DNA of 64,000 bases, taken from assembly GCF_007741475.1 (NCBI RefSeq), contig NZ_CP036261.1:4403798-4467797 (forward strand), read 5' to 3'. This DNA is from Rosistilla ulvae. GTDB taxonomy: Bacteria > Planctomycetota > Planctomycetia > Pirellulales > Pirellulaceae. The position numbers and the translations under genes were made by a program. Shown piece after piece: positions 56,529-64,000 of this stretch. Under the pieces are notes generated by a model. It saw nothing but the letters and a program-made list of their open reading frames with translations, did not search any database and was not told where the DNA came from. The number at the start of each line of letters is the position of its first letter. Position 1 is the first letter of the stretch.

Positions 56529-56977
56529 AGCGAGGCTCCTTGCGGCGATGGGATGGGGGCGGAAAGTTTTGCGATCGCTTCTTCGATCAGTTCGCAAAAC
56601 GCAACGGTTTGCTTGCGATTGGCGTCGGTCAATTCATTGCCGCTGGATCGAAGATTCGCCATCAGCGATTCCGCTGCATTGTCCAACGGAATCCAGTCCT
56701 GTTCCGGCAGATCCGTATCGGCGGCAATCTCAGGAACCCAGCTGACGATATCCGCAATTTCAGACTCCGCCTGTTTCGCATCGGCCGTTTCGTCGGTCGA
56801 CACATCGAGCCGCTGGCGCAGCTTGACCGCAGCGTCGGCAAAATCGTCGGGCCAATGTTCGGCCACTTCGTGATCGTGTTCAAAGAGCGACGTCTTGGCG
56901 GTTTGTTCGTCGCCACATCCCGCCAACAACAGGAGTCCCGTTAAGACGATGCCGTTGCAAATTGTTTGGAAACGCAT
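56525..56977 (-). CDS. Hypothetical lipoprotein
   Basis: 150-aa exported lipoprotein with lipobox LLLLAGCGDE. The mature part is acidic and helical (VAEHWPDDFADAAVKLRQRL, DTDLPEQDWIPLDNAAESLM), without a family I recognise. ATG 56977 overlaps the MoxR stop by one base, and its own stop overlaps the permease start (ATGA), so it is firmly inside the operon. Its residues HDHEVAEH could bind a metal, which might link it to the permease next door; this is a guess. Confidence 0.72.
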   Translation of the reverse strand: MRFQTICNGIVLTGLLLLAGCGDEQTAKTSLFEHDHEVAEHWPDDFADAAVKLRQRLDVSTDETADAKQAESEIADIVSWVPEIAADTDLPEQDWIPLDNAAESLMANLRSSGNELTDANRKQTVAFCELIEEAIAKLSAPIPSPQGASL

Positions 56978-57960
56978 CACTTGTACTCCGGAGCGGGGAC
57001 GGAATTCATGATTCGATCGATCGCGTTGTCGACGGTTTCACCGCGAGTGAGCAAACGGACCGAAAGAACGGGCTGAGCGACATCGGCGACATCGGTTGGG
57101 GTGACAAAGTCGCGTCCTTTTAACATCGCCCACGCTTGAGCGATCGCTTGCCAGCACATCATGCCGCGTGGGCTGACGCCCAATTCGACCGATTCGTCCG
57201 CGCGACTCGCTTCGACCAGGTCGATCAGGTAGTCGGCGACGCGCGGATGTACGGCGACCGATTGGGCCTTCTGCTGCAACCGTTGCAGGTCATTCAGCGA
57301 AAGGGGCGAGCTTGCTTTGCGATCCTCGCCGTTATTCGCTCCATTGGAATCGCGGACCTCGCGTTGCAGGATCTGTCGCTGGGCCTCGCGGTCGGGGTAT
57401 CCGATCCGCAGCTTGATCGCAAACCGATCCAGCTGAGCTTCGGGCAATGGATAGGCACCGTGGGAATCGATCGGATTCTGAGTGGCGATCACAAAAAAGG
57501 TGGGGGACAGCGGATGCGGATTTCCGTCGATCGTGACTTGCCGCTCCGCCATCGCTTCCAGCAGCGCACTCTGCGTACGCGGAGTCGTCCGATTCAACTC
57601 ATCGGCCAACATCACATCGGCGAACACCGGGCCGGGATGGAATTCGAACTCCCGCGACTTCTGGTTGAACATACTGAAGCCGGTGATGTCAGCAGGCATC
57701 AAGTCGGGTGTGCATTGCACACGGGACAAACGGCCGTGAATCCCATCGGCGATCGCTTTGGCAAGTGTGGTCTTTCCCGTCCCCGGCAAATCGTCTAACA
57801 GCAGGTGCCCACGCGACAGCAGGCATGCGATGACTAGATCGATCCGGTCTTCTTTGCCCAACAGAACGCTGCGCAGGTAATCGCGCAGAGGGGAGACGTC
57901 GGGGGACGCATCGGCGTTGGCCGGTTGCGTGGAGGAAATCGTATCGGCGGACGCGTTCAT
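56977..57960 (-). CDS. MoxR-family AAA+ ATPase
   Basis: 327-aa cytoplasmic ATPase. Walker A DLPGTGKTTLAKAIADG, Walker B VMLADELNRTTPRTQSALLE, sensor 1 FFVIATQNPIDSHGAYPLPE and the C-terminal lid (SPRGMMCWQAIAQAWAMLKG) are all present. MoxR proteins work as chaperones that activate or assemble partner complexes, commonly encoded next to DUF58 and transglutaminase-like or VWA proteins. Here it overlaps the transglutaminase-like gene by 4 bp and the lipoprotein gene by one base. The partner is presumably the DUF58/transglutaminase pair upstream. Confidence 0.94.
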   Translation of the reverse strand: MNASADTISSTQPANADASPDVSPLRDYLRSVLLGKEDRIDLVIACLLSRGHLLLDDLPGTGKTTLAKAIADGIHGRLSRVQCTPDLMPADITGFSMFNQKSREFEFHPGPVFADVMLADELNRTTPRTQSALLEAMAERQVTIDGNPHPLSPTFFVIATQNPIDSHGAYPLPEAQLDRFAIKLRIGYPDREAQRQILQREVRDSNGANNGEDRKASSPLSLNDLQRLQQKAQSVAVHPRVADYLIDLVEASRADESVELGVSPRGMMCWQAIAQAWAMLKGRDFVTPTDVADVAQPVLSVRLLTRGETVDNAIDRIMNSVPAPEYK

Positions 57961-60191
57961 GACGTCGCCTCCTTGGATAGTGCGGTGATAGTGCGGACGT
58001 GAAGAAGATCGACCAACCCGGTCGCATCGTGGTCCGTCGGTTCGTTGCCGTGACCGAAGAACAAGCGGTCGGCGGCATCAAAAAACTTTTCTGTGGCGTG
58101 GGCGATCGTTGCGTCGGTGCGTGTCAGTTGTTCAAGCCAGGCTCGCTGAGACCTTCCAACCGGACGACGCTTGCCGGCCAACCGGGCCCGCGCTTCGATG
58201 ATTCCAATCGCCAAACGAATTCGATGGCGTGGACGAAGCCAACGACCAAACGTCCAGATCACTGTCAACAGCCAGTCGCCCCAATAGGATCGCGAAAGGT
58301 ACCCGAGCACCAGCGCCAACGCCCCGCCGACGAAGGTGGTCCAATAGGTCGCTGCAAAACGTTGAGCAACCAGCCGCCATGAAGGATGATAGTGAGGTTG
58401 TTGGAAACCGGGGGTCGGTTCGATCTCAAACCACCGACCGTCCTCCAATTGCACTTCCGCCCATACATGGACATCTTGCGGCAGAACGGAGGAATGACCG
58501 GCGGAGATGTCAAACGCATCGGGACGGACGTAGAAGCCCGTAACCAAGCGAGTCTGCATGCCGATCTGTCGCGCCATCAGCGCTGCGGTGGTGGCGAAAA
58601 GATGGTCCCCACCGCGACGCGACTGCAGGAAATCGGATAACGATGTTGCTGTCGATTCCCCGTCGCGGTCGTAGCTGAATTCGCTGCGAAGGTGCGATAC
58701 GATCAACTGCAACTTTTCGTACGTGTCGGTTTCGTCGCCGACGATTTGTTGCACAAGCGAGTCGATCTCGGGGACCACGGCGGCTGGCGGCTCTCGCACT
58801 TCAAGGCCATCTCGGATTTCATCCTCCATCAATCCAAGGCTCGCCACGTGGACAACCGTCAGTGGCGGAACCCGCTCGCGGCCAGGCATGAAGAAACAGC
58901 CATCCTCCGAGAGGGCGAAGAAGTCCTGTCGATCGATCTCCTTGATATGGATTCCCGCAGTCAGCATGGGAACGGGGAGACGCAGCGAATCGAGACGAAT
59001 CACCTTCAGCAAGCCAACCGAGGCGGCGTCGGGATCGCGCGACAGCACGCCTCGCAACACCGGATCGAAGAACCAGGTCGCCTCGTCGATTACGACAGGC
59101 GTCAACTTTTCGTTTTTCAAATCGGCCGTCTGAGACCAATCGCGGCCGTCGAAGGTGTCATAGCGATGCATCGCCAATCGGATGCCGGTGGGACCGTCCC
59201 ATTGGACCACGCTGGCGTCTTTGGCATCTTTGAAATGGTGATGCTTCTTCGGCGGCAGCCGATCGGTCGAGAAGGTCCCGCCACCTTGCTCGCTCTTAGC
59301 ATTGCGTTCATGCGACTGGATGAAGTTGTCGGGCCCCATCGCCTGGGCCCGTTCCTGCTTTTTGTTTTTTTCCTTCGGCTCGCCAATCATGTCGTTGAAC
59401 ATGTCGAACAGCGACGATTCGGTCGATTCGAGCATGATGTCCGAATCGACGGCACCAAACGATTCGGCATGATCTTTGGCAGCGATCGCTGCATCGCCGG
59501 TTCCCACGCCGCCACGGGCCGCAGGGTCCGACCACTCGCTGCCGCCACTTGTCGGCATCAAGCCGAGCGTCAGCCGCTGCAGTCCCGCGCTACTGTCCTT
59601 GACCAGATACGCTCCGACAGCCAACACCAGCAAGGTCACGATCATGATCTTCGGCCGCAGCGACCAGGTTCGCTGAACCGAATCGGGCATCGCCAGGTCG
59701 AGTCGTTCCCAATGGTTGGCGATCAAGTGCCAAACACAGGCGAGCATCCACAGCAACGGCAAGGCGACGGCGTAATCGGAATCCGAGATCGATGCGCTGA
59801 ACAAGACCAGGAATCCACTGAGGATCAGCGACAGCGAACGCGTTTGATTCGTGCGGGCCGCAATCGCCATGGCGAGCGAAACCGCGCCAAATGTTGTTAA
59901 GCCGGACATCTCAAACGCGATCGGCGAACCGATCATGCGGCCGACAATTGCGAAGAGCACCGGTAGGACGCCCAACGCGACGGTGGCGGAATCGATCCAT
60001 CGTCGCGAATTCTTCTCATTGCCGCCGAAAGCTCGGACACCTTCGGCCACAAGAAAGGCGATCGCGAGCGCTGCCATTTCCGCAGGAAACCAGGCCGCCG
60101 ATTCCACGTAGCAACGCAGAGGAATGACCGAACTGATTGCTAACACCGCCAAAGCGATCGTCTCGGTGCGTCTACGCGACCAAGTTGACAT
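57957..60191 (-). CDS. TgpA-like transglutaminase-fold membrane protein
   Basis: 744-aa membrane protein. Several N-terminal helices (ETIALAVLAISSVIPLRCYV to about residue 200) precede a periplasmic transglutaminase-like domain (about 490-610) and a further helix (TTFVGGALALVLGYLSRSYW) with a cytoplasmic tail. The usual catalytic site is altered: the position of the active Cys in RRGGDHLFATTAA is Asp (about residue 529); HVWAEV keeps the His, and the Asp of DPTPG is Glu (IEPTPG). The fold is kept but transglutaminase or protease activity looks lost, so it may be a binding or scaffold protein. It overlaps DUF58 by 20 bp and MoxR by 4 bp. Confidence 0.88.
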   Translation of the reverse strand: MSTWSRRRTETIALAVLAISSVIPLRCYVESAAWFPAEMAALAIAFLVAEGVRAFGGNEKNSRRWIDSATVALGVLPVLFAIVGRMIGSPIAFEMSGLTTFGAVSLAMAIAARTNQTRSLSLILSGFLVLFSASISDSDYAVALPLLWMLACVWHLIANHWERLDLAMPDSVQRTWSLRPKIMIVTLLVLAVGAYLVKDSSAGLQRLTLGLMPTSGGSEWSDPAARGGVGTGDAAIAAKDHAESFGAVDSDIMLESTESSLFDMFNDMIGEPKEKNKKQERAQAMGPDNFIQSHERNAKSEQGGGTFSTDRLPPKKHHHFKDAKDASVVQWDGPTGIRLAMHRYDTFDGRDWSQTADLKNEKLTPVVIDEATWFFDPVLRGVLSRDPDAASVGLLKVIRLDSLRLPVPMLTAGIHIKEIDRQDFFALSEDGCFFMPGRERVPPLTVVHVASLGLMEDEIRDGLEVREPPAAVVPEIDSLVQQIVGDETDTYEKLQLIVSHLRSEFSYDRDGESTATSLSDFLQSRRGGDHLFATTAALMARQIGMQTRLVTGFYVRPDAFDISAGHSSVLPQDVHVWAEVQLEDGRWFEIEPTPGFQQPHYHPSWRLVAQRFAATYWTTFVGGALALVLGYLSRSYWGDWLLTVIWTFGRWLRPRHRIRLAIGIIEARARLAGKRRPVGRSQRAWLEQLTRTDATIAHATEKFFDAADRLFFGHGNEPTDHDATGLVDLLHVRTITALSKEATS

Positions 60192-61386
60192 CCCGCACCT
60201 CCGTCCAGAACGAAAGCAACTGCTTCGCCAAGCCGCGATCGCGACGAATCATGCGGTGCGAGTGACCGTCGGCCGAACGGGGATTGACCGCCGGATCGGA
60301 AACACAAACGGTAATCTCCGCATCGCGACTCGAGGCGATCGCAATCGTCGCTCGGTTCCGCGATGGATAGGGCATGCAGGCGTCGAGTTCTCCTTCGGCG
60401 GGGACCTCCGCCAACGCGTCCATGATTTGGACAAAACCATCCCAGCCGCGCCGCACCTGAACCGAATTCTTGCCGATGTGAACGCGCAACGGGACGGCCG
60501 ATTGGTGCAGGTTGGCCAGCAGACTGGCAGCGACGCGAATCCGATCGGCCAAGGGCTCCCGCCCCGATCGACCGACGTCGACGATCACGTCGACACTTGG
60601 GCACTGCGGACCGCTCCGTTCGGTGACGATCAGATCTCCCGACCGCGCCGTCGCGACCCAATTGACCTGTCGTGCGCTATCGCCGTGACGGTACTCGCGA
60701 ACACCCAGGAAATCACCGCTGCGACCGCTGCGGTTCCCGTCGCCGGAATCGGTCGGGCGGCGTCCGGTCATCGCCGTGCAACCGGCGACCGGGTAGACCT
60801 TGGGCCAGACGGTTACCGGCGACACGTTTTTCAGCTTTCGCTTGGCGGTCCAAATCCCGAAGGGAAAGGAACATGTCAGCAGGGCGTCTTCGTTTGGATA
60901 GCGGCCTCGCAGTTCCGGGCGGATCGAAAACCGATAGGTCGAGATCGCCAGGCCGCGAACAAACGCAAGGGCGACTGTGGGAACTGCCGCTTCGGCGTCA
61001 TTATCGCATCGCCGATCCAAGAAGCCTTCGACCGCCAAGCCCCAGACGGGAATCGGCAACCGGTTCCGCACGGCGAGTTGCAGTTCGCAGGGCTCTCCTT
61101 CATGAACTTGCGATTGGCTCGGCTTCAGCGAACTTTCCACCGCGCGGACGGCAACCGCTGGCCACGCCATCCCAACGACGATCACTGCAGCGAGCGCCGC
61201 GGCGAGAGTCCAACCGATGGGAGCGAGGTAGATTCCAACGATCACGCTGATCGCGGTGGCGAGCACAAACCAGCCCACCGGTTCCTTCAACCAATACAGA
61301 TAACGATTCGCCCAAGGACAGAAATCGGTCGTCAGCAAACGCGACAGCCGATTGGGTTCTTGGGACGCAACAAGGTCAAACGACAT
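60172..61386 (-). CDS. DUF58 domain protein
   Basis: 404-aa protein with two N-terminal membrane helices (GWFVLATAISVIVGIYLAPI, AALAAVIVVGMAWPAVAVR) and a C-terminal DUF58 (VWA-like) domain marked by SGDFLGVREYRHGDSARQVN, WVATARSGDLIVTE and VDVIVDVGRSG. DUF58 proteins occur with MoxR ATPases and transglutaminase-like proteins, probably as their partner in a membrane-associated assembly system. ATG 61386 was chosen because the frame further upstream lacks family similarity. It is the first gene of the leftward operon that ends with the permease. Confidence 0.9.
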   Translation of the reverse strand: MSFDLVASQEPNRLSRLLTTDFCPWANRYLYWLKEPVGWFVLATAISVIVGIYLAPIGWTLAAALAAVIVVGMAWPAVAVRAVESSLKPSQSQVHEGEPCELQLAVRNRLPIPVWGLAVEGFLDRRCDNDAEAAVPTVALAFVRGLAISTYRFSIRPELRGRYPNEDALLTCSFPFGIWTAKRKLKNVSPVTVWPKVYPVAGCTAMTGRRPTDSGDGNRSGRSGDFLGVREYRHGDSARQVNWVATARSGDLIVTERSGPQCPSVDVIVDVGRSGREPLADRIRVAASLLANLHQSAVPLRVHIGKNSVQVRRGWDGFVQIMDALAEVPAEGELDACMPYPSRNRATIAIASSRDAEITVCVSDPAVNPRSADGHSHRMIRRDRGLAKQLLSFWTEVRDVNLVA

Positions 61387-61489
61387 GACGTACGCACCTT
61401 CGGTACGAGGATCATTCAGAGCGGATTGTCGGCTTGGAATAAGCCGACATGAGCATTCGCACATCAGCCAAAACAATGGCTGCGCACGT

Positions 61490-61993
61490 TCACGCGCTCG
61501 GAGGTCCTCGGACAGAAAGTCCGTTCAAAGAAAGCGATTCGATCGACAACACGTCGCGGCGAAAACGAAGGCGTTCGGTTGCCAGCGTCGTCCAAACGAT
61601 CGTATCGGCATTGGCGATCGCGGCAAAACGCGATGCGAAAAAACTCTGGCAGACACTGCATTGATCCGAATCGTGTTCGGGCGCCGAATCGGAATCCCGA
61701 TCGGTTTCTTCGTCGGTTGGACCGGAATGGCAATGATGCTGGCAACCGCAAGCATGCGTTGCCGCGGCGGCGGGATCTGCGGAGGCAAGATCCGATGGAT
61801 GACAGCAGCCGACGTGCAACCAACCTGCGACATTGCTCAGCAGCATCGTCGCGAGTAGAGCGTAAGTCGTCAGGATCCGCCGAGAAGCCAAGGTTGGTAA
61901 ACCATCGATGATTAAGAAACAGCGGACGCTAGACACGACGTCGCGCAAATGTTGTTCAACGGTCCGACCAAGGATGTTGTGATTGTTTACCAA
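61490..61993 (-). CDS. Cys/His-rich secreted protein (DUF2946-like), copy 1
   Basis: 167-aa protein. A hydrophobic segment (TTYALLATMLLSNVAGW) looks like a signal peptide after a long, perhaps overextended leader, so the true start may be later. The mature part is rich in His and Cys: LHVGCCH, HACGCQHHCHSG, HDSDQCSVCQSFF, and it ends RGPPSA. The same motifs, including HDSDxCxxCQS and the RGPP ending, occur in the divergent gene at 62341-62754. Cys/His clustering suggests periplasmic binding of copper or another soft metal; DUF2946 proteins share the C-x-x-C and terminal PP pattern. Function is not established. Confidence 0.65.
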   Translation of the reverse strand: MVNNHNILGRTVEQHLRDVVSSVRCFLIIDGLPTLASRRILTTYALLATMLLSNVAGWLHVGCCHPSDLASADPAAAATHACGCQHHCHSGPTDEETDRDSDSAPEHDSDQCSVCQSFFASRFAAIANADTIVWTTLATERLRFRRDVLSIESLSLNGLSVRGPPSA

Positions 61994-62340
61994 ACATACG
62001 GCTTGTCAAGCAACACGGTTCGGAACCGCAACGGTTTCATGACAGCTTCATCGATTTTTTTGCATCACAACGTGTCTCCGTCCCCACACTTGGTGAAGTC
62101 TTCCAACGTGCGCAGGTGAAGCCGTCGACATCCAATTTGACTTTGATGTTTTCCGGCGAGCCTGCGGTGGCGAGTCGCGGATCCGAAGCGTTCACGTCGG
62201 TTGCTTGCCACCGCTATCGTCCCAGAAAAGTTTTTCGTCGACTTGACGAACCGCTATCGTTGGTTCATCGTAGGAAACGCAACAGTCTTTGGTCGGACCA
62301 TTTTGCAACTCACCTCACTCTAGAAAACGAAACGTCCACG
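61994..62340. other. Divergent promoter region
   Basis: 347 bp between the two divergent Cys/His-rich genes; presumably both promoters lie here. I see no confident operator palindrome. Open frames are short and lack domains. Confidence 0.45.
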
Positions 62341-62754
62341 ATGTATTCGTCGGTCCGGCCTATCTTATCGAGCATGCTCTGCTGCGTGATTGCCTTTGGG
62401 CACACACCGGCATGGATGCACGTGGCCACATGCGACGGCGATTGCAAGGTCGTGGACGCGGCGATTGTTCAAGCCCGTTCGGTTTGTTCGCACGGCTGCG
62501 ATCATCACGTTGTCGCCCACGAATCGACGGAAAACTCCGCCGACTCTCCTTCTTCGGCACCGGCTCAAGATCACGATTCCGATACCTGCGTGATCTGTCA
62601 GTCGCTAGCCAATTCCTGTGGTCCTGTTTCGCTCGATCTGCAGCTGCTTGCACCTGAATATGCCTGCGAGCCAGCCTACGAACTTGCGACCCCATTGCCG
62701 ATCGACGCTTCGATCGCAATTGCCCAACCCCGTGGACCGCCTGCTGCGGCCTGA
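62341..62754 (+). CDS. Cys/His-rich secreted protein (DUF2946-like), copy 2
   Basis: 137-aa exported protein. The N-terminus (VRPILSSMLCCVIAFGHTPA) is a signal peptide. It is followed by Cys/His clusters WMHVATCDGDCKV, VCSHGCDHHVVAHE and HDSDTCVICQSLANSC, and it ends PRGPPAAA. It is a diverged paralogue of 61490-61993, facing it head to head. ATG 62341 was chosen because the signal begins there; the frame further upstream is Arg/Ser-rich. The HDSD-x-C-x-x-C-Q motif could bind copper or zinc. No copper pump or TonB receptor is visible nearby, so the role is open. Confidence 0.7.
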   Translation: MYSSVRPILSSMLCCVIAFGHTPAWMHVATCDGDCKVVDAAIVQARSVCSHGCDHHVVAHESTENSADSPSSAPAQDHDSDTCVICQSLANSCGPVSLDLQLLAPEYACEPAYELATPLPIDASIAIAQPRGPPAAA

Positions 62755-63252
62755 TCGCTCCCATCCTCGTCGGGTGACTTGAGGTGTTGACCTCGGTTCG
62801 CGCGAGCGTGAATGCTTGGAAGCCGATCCCACGATGATTCCATCCCAATTGGATTAACTGGGCTCGCCTTGCGCGCATCACGGCTTTGTATGGGTGTTAT
62901 GACACTATGTCCCGCCGCGCGCGGCGTGTTCGGTCATACGGTCCGACCAAACCCGATCGGTCTCGTCTGCGCGGTGGGGCGCTTTTGATATTTGCTGCGG
63001 GCCCGATATCGCAATGCTTACTCAGAGCGTGATTGGGCATTTGCAGGAGGGCATTGATTCCTCATCAACTCGATACACTCCCGAGAGTTCGTCGATGATC
63101 GTGCCATGCTATCCGACTGCGGTCGGTTGCGGTGCAAGGTTGTCCAGCGAGATTCGGCTTCACGCGGTTTTCCGGTCGCTGCTGCGTGAAGAACTGGTCA
63201 GGCGGCACCTACAATTTCTCAACTCGTTTTTCCAACAAAGGGAGAAACAAAC
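62755..63252. other. Intergenic region before the Flp pilin gene
   Basis: 498 bp with no recognised gene. It includes a CG-rich patch (62911-62928, CCCGCCGCGCGCGGCGTG) and should hold the pilus promoter. The pilin ribosome-binding site AAGGGAGAA lies at its end. Confidence 0.45.
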
Positions 63253-63606
63253 ATGTCGAAGCGAATCGCTCCTCGTAAGAACCGTCGTGGCCAGGGATTG
63301 GTCGAGTATATCATCATCGTCGCCGCTGTGGCGCTGATCGCATTGGTCGCTGTATCGATCTTCGGGCACAAAGTTGCCGATCAATACGCCATCGGTGCTG
63401 GCATGTTGCCCGGCGCTCACGCCGAAGACAACGCACCGATCGTGACCGGTGAATACGCCGAATTTGCAGATGATGGCAACGGCGCCAACATCGGCAACGG
63501 ACGTGTTTCGTGGGACAGCGTCACCGGAAACGCAACCGCGGGTGAAATGAAGAACAACGTCGTCACGGCTGCCAGCAACGCTGCGGAAGCATTTGTCGCC
63601 GAGTAG
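63253..63606 (+). CDS. Flp-type pilin
   Basis: 117-aa prepilin of the Flp (Tad) type. A basic leader RKNRRG is followed by QGLVEYIIIVAAVALIALVA; the prepilin peptidase should cut after Gly13, and Glu at mature position +5 is present as in Flp pilins. The rest is small-residue-rich and acidic, longer than the classic 50-60 aa Flp, so a surface domain is retained. Ribosome-binding site AAGGGAGAA is 6-8 bp upstream. A strong hairpin lies after the gene, before the CpaB-like gene, as often seen for pilins that must be made in excess. It opens a Tad pilus locus that continues beyond the window. Confidence 0.85.
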   Translation: MSKRIAPRKNRRGQGLVEYIIIVAAVALIALVAVSIFGHKVADQYAIGAGMLPGAHAEDNAPIVTGEYAEFADDGNGANIGNGRVSWDSVTGNATAGEMKNNVVTAASNAAEAFVAE

Positions 63607-63675
63607 TTCTTCGCAGACGCGACGTCCATCGAATTTTTTAGTTGGATTCGCGATGTGAGGTTAGCAGTAGCAATT

Positions 63676-63705
63676 GGCCAAGCAGTCCCTTGAGGCTGCT
63701 TGGCC
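63676..63705. terminator. Strong hairpin between pilin and CpaB-like genes
   Basis: GGCCAAGCAG-TCCCTTGAGG-CTGCTTGGCC: perfect 10-bp stem, 10-base loop, 70 bp after the pilin stop. It has no T-run, so it may stabilise the pilin message or partly stop transcription, letting pilin exceed the assembly proteins. Confidence 0.75.
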
Positions 63706-63781
63706 GGATGCATTGGATGCACCCGAAATTTGGAAGGAGCCAACGCCACGTCTTGAAACAGATCTCTTGTCATTGGTTGTT

Positions 63782-64000
63782 ATGGCTACACGAAATCGTC
63801 CGCCCGCATCGACCTTCCCAAAGTCCGCGATCGTTATCGCGGTCCTGATCGCCGGATGCTCGTTGACCTACGGCATCGTGCGCGCGGCCGGATGGCTGGA
63901 CCGCGCCGCACCGCTTGCGCAAAAGCCGTCCCGTGAAGGCATGGTTCCGGTCCCCAAAGCTCTTGTCGATCTTCGTGCGTTCGACGTCGTCCGGCGCGAG
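63782..64000 (+). CDS. CpaB-like Flp pilus assembly protein (cut by window end)
   Basis: 73 codons are visible. A basic start (MATRNRPPASTFPKS) is followed by a membrane segment (AIVIAVLIAGCSLTYGIVRA) and then MVPVPKALVDLRAFDVVRRE, which resembles the opening of the SAF domain in CpaB/RcpC proteins (V-P-V-P-x-x-x-x-x-L-x-x-x-x-V-x-R-E). CpaB proteins sit in the periplasm and help Flp pilus assembly. The position just after a Flp pilin supports the call. Only the N-terminus can be judged. Confidence 0.7.
   Translation, partial: MATRNRPPASTFPKSAIVIAVLIAGCSLTYGIVRAAGWLDRAAPLAQKPSREGMVPVPKALVDLRAFDVVRRE

Overview
The window reads as chromosomal DNA of a marine-type planctomycete (Pirellulaceae-like, for example Rhodopirellula or Rosistilla; the genus is inference). 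It carries three DUF1559 prepilin-like proteins, small lipoproteins paired with two of them, a formylglycine sulfatase, DUF1080 and LamG secreted proteins, a very large PVC-type cytochrome c/HEAT protein, and many short palindromic dispersed repeats. I saw no rRNA, tRNA or CRISPR array.

Layout. 1-900: tail of an IS4-type transposase, then gene-poor DNA with a 20-bp dispersed repeat. 944-5864: NAD and ADP-ribose cluster (pnuC, NadR-like NMNAT/kinase, DraG-like hydrolase, frameshifted DUF4357 remnant, PARG-like protein, zinc-ribbon peptide, rhodanese). 6455-17932: mixed housekeeping and secreted genes (LamG-sialidase, ThiD, sulfatase, fructosamine-kinase-like, EEP hydrolase, DUF1559, DUF1080, DoxX-like membrane protein, SDR). 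18743-22942: one 1399-aa NACHT-like ATPase with a C-terminal PD-(D/E)XK nuclease, flanked by about 0.7-0.8 kb of non-coding or decayed DNA. This is the best candidate for an undescribed defence system. 23652-30787: LamG protein, PVC cytochrome, VF530/DUF2132 and CvfB-like proteins. 30788-31838: palindrome-rich gap holding seven tandem 63-bp repeats. 31839-38045: three-gene RND efflux operon. 38316-38656: antitoxin-like gene with a truncated toxin.

39253-50992 is a divergent catabolic locus around a GntR/FCD regulator. Leftward run a DapA/NanA-type aldolase, an FAD oxidoreductase and a HEAT-esterase. Rightward run the regulator, a lipoprotein, a DUF1559 protein, a sialidase-like propeller, an SSS symporter, a TIM-barrel isomerase and a Gfo/Idh/MocA oxidoreductase. 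A palindrome containing GGTATA lies between the two arms. The set suggests uptake and breakdown of a sialic-acid-like sugar acid (inference).

51225-54690 holds a Tat-exported propeller protein, tandem palindromic elements and a second DUF1559/lipoprotein pair. 54963-61386 is a leftward operon: DUF58, transglutaminase-like, MoxR, lipoprotein, ArsP-like permease. The transglutaminase-like protein appears to lack its catalytic Cys. 61490-62754 is a divergent pair of Cys/His-rich secreted paralogues. The window ends at the start of a Flp (Tad) pilus locus: pilin, a strong hairpin, and the beginning of a CpaB-like gene.
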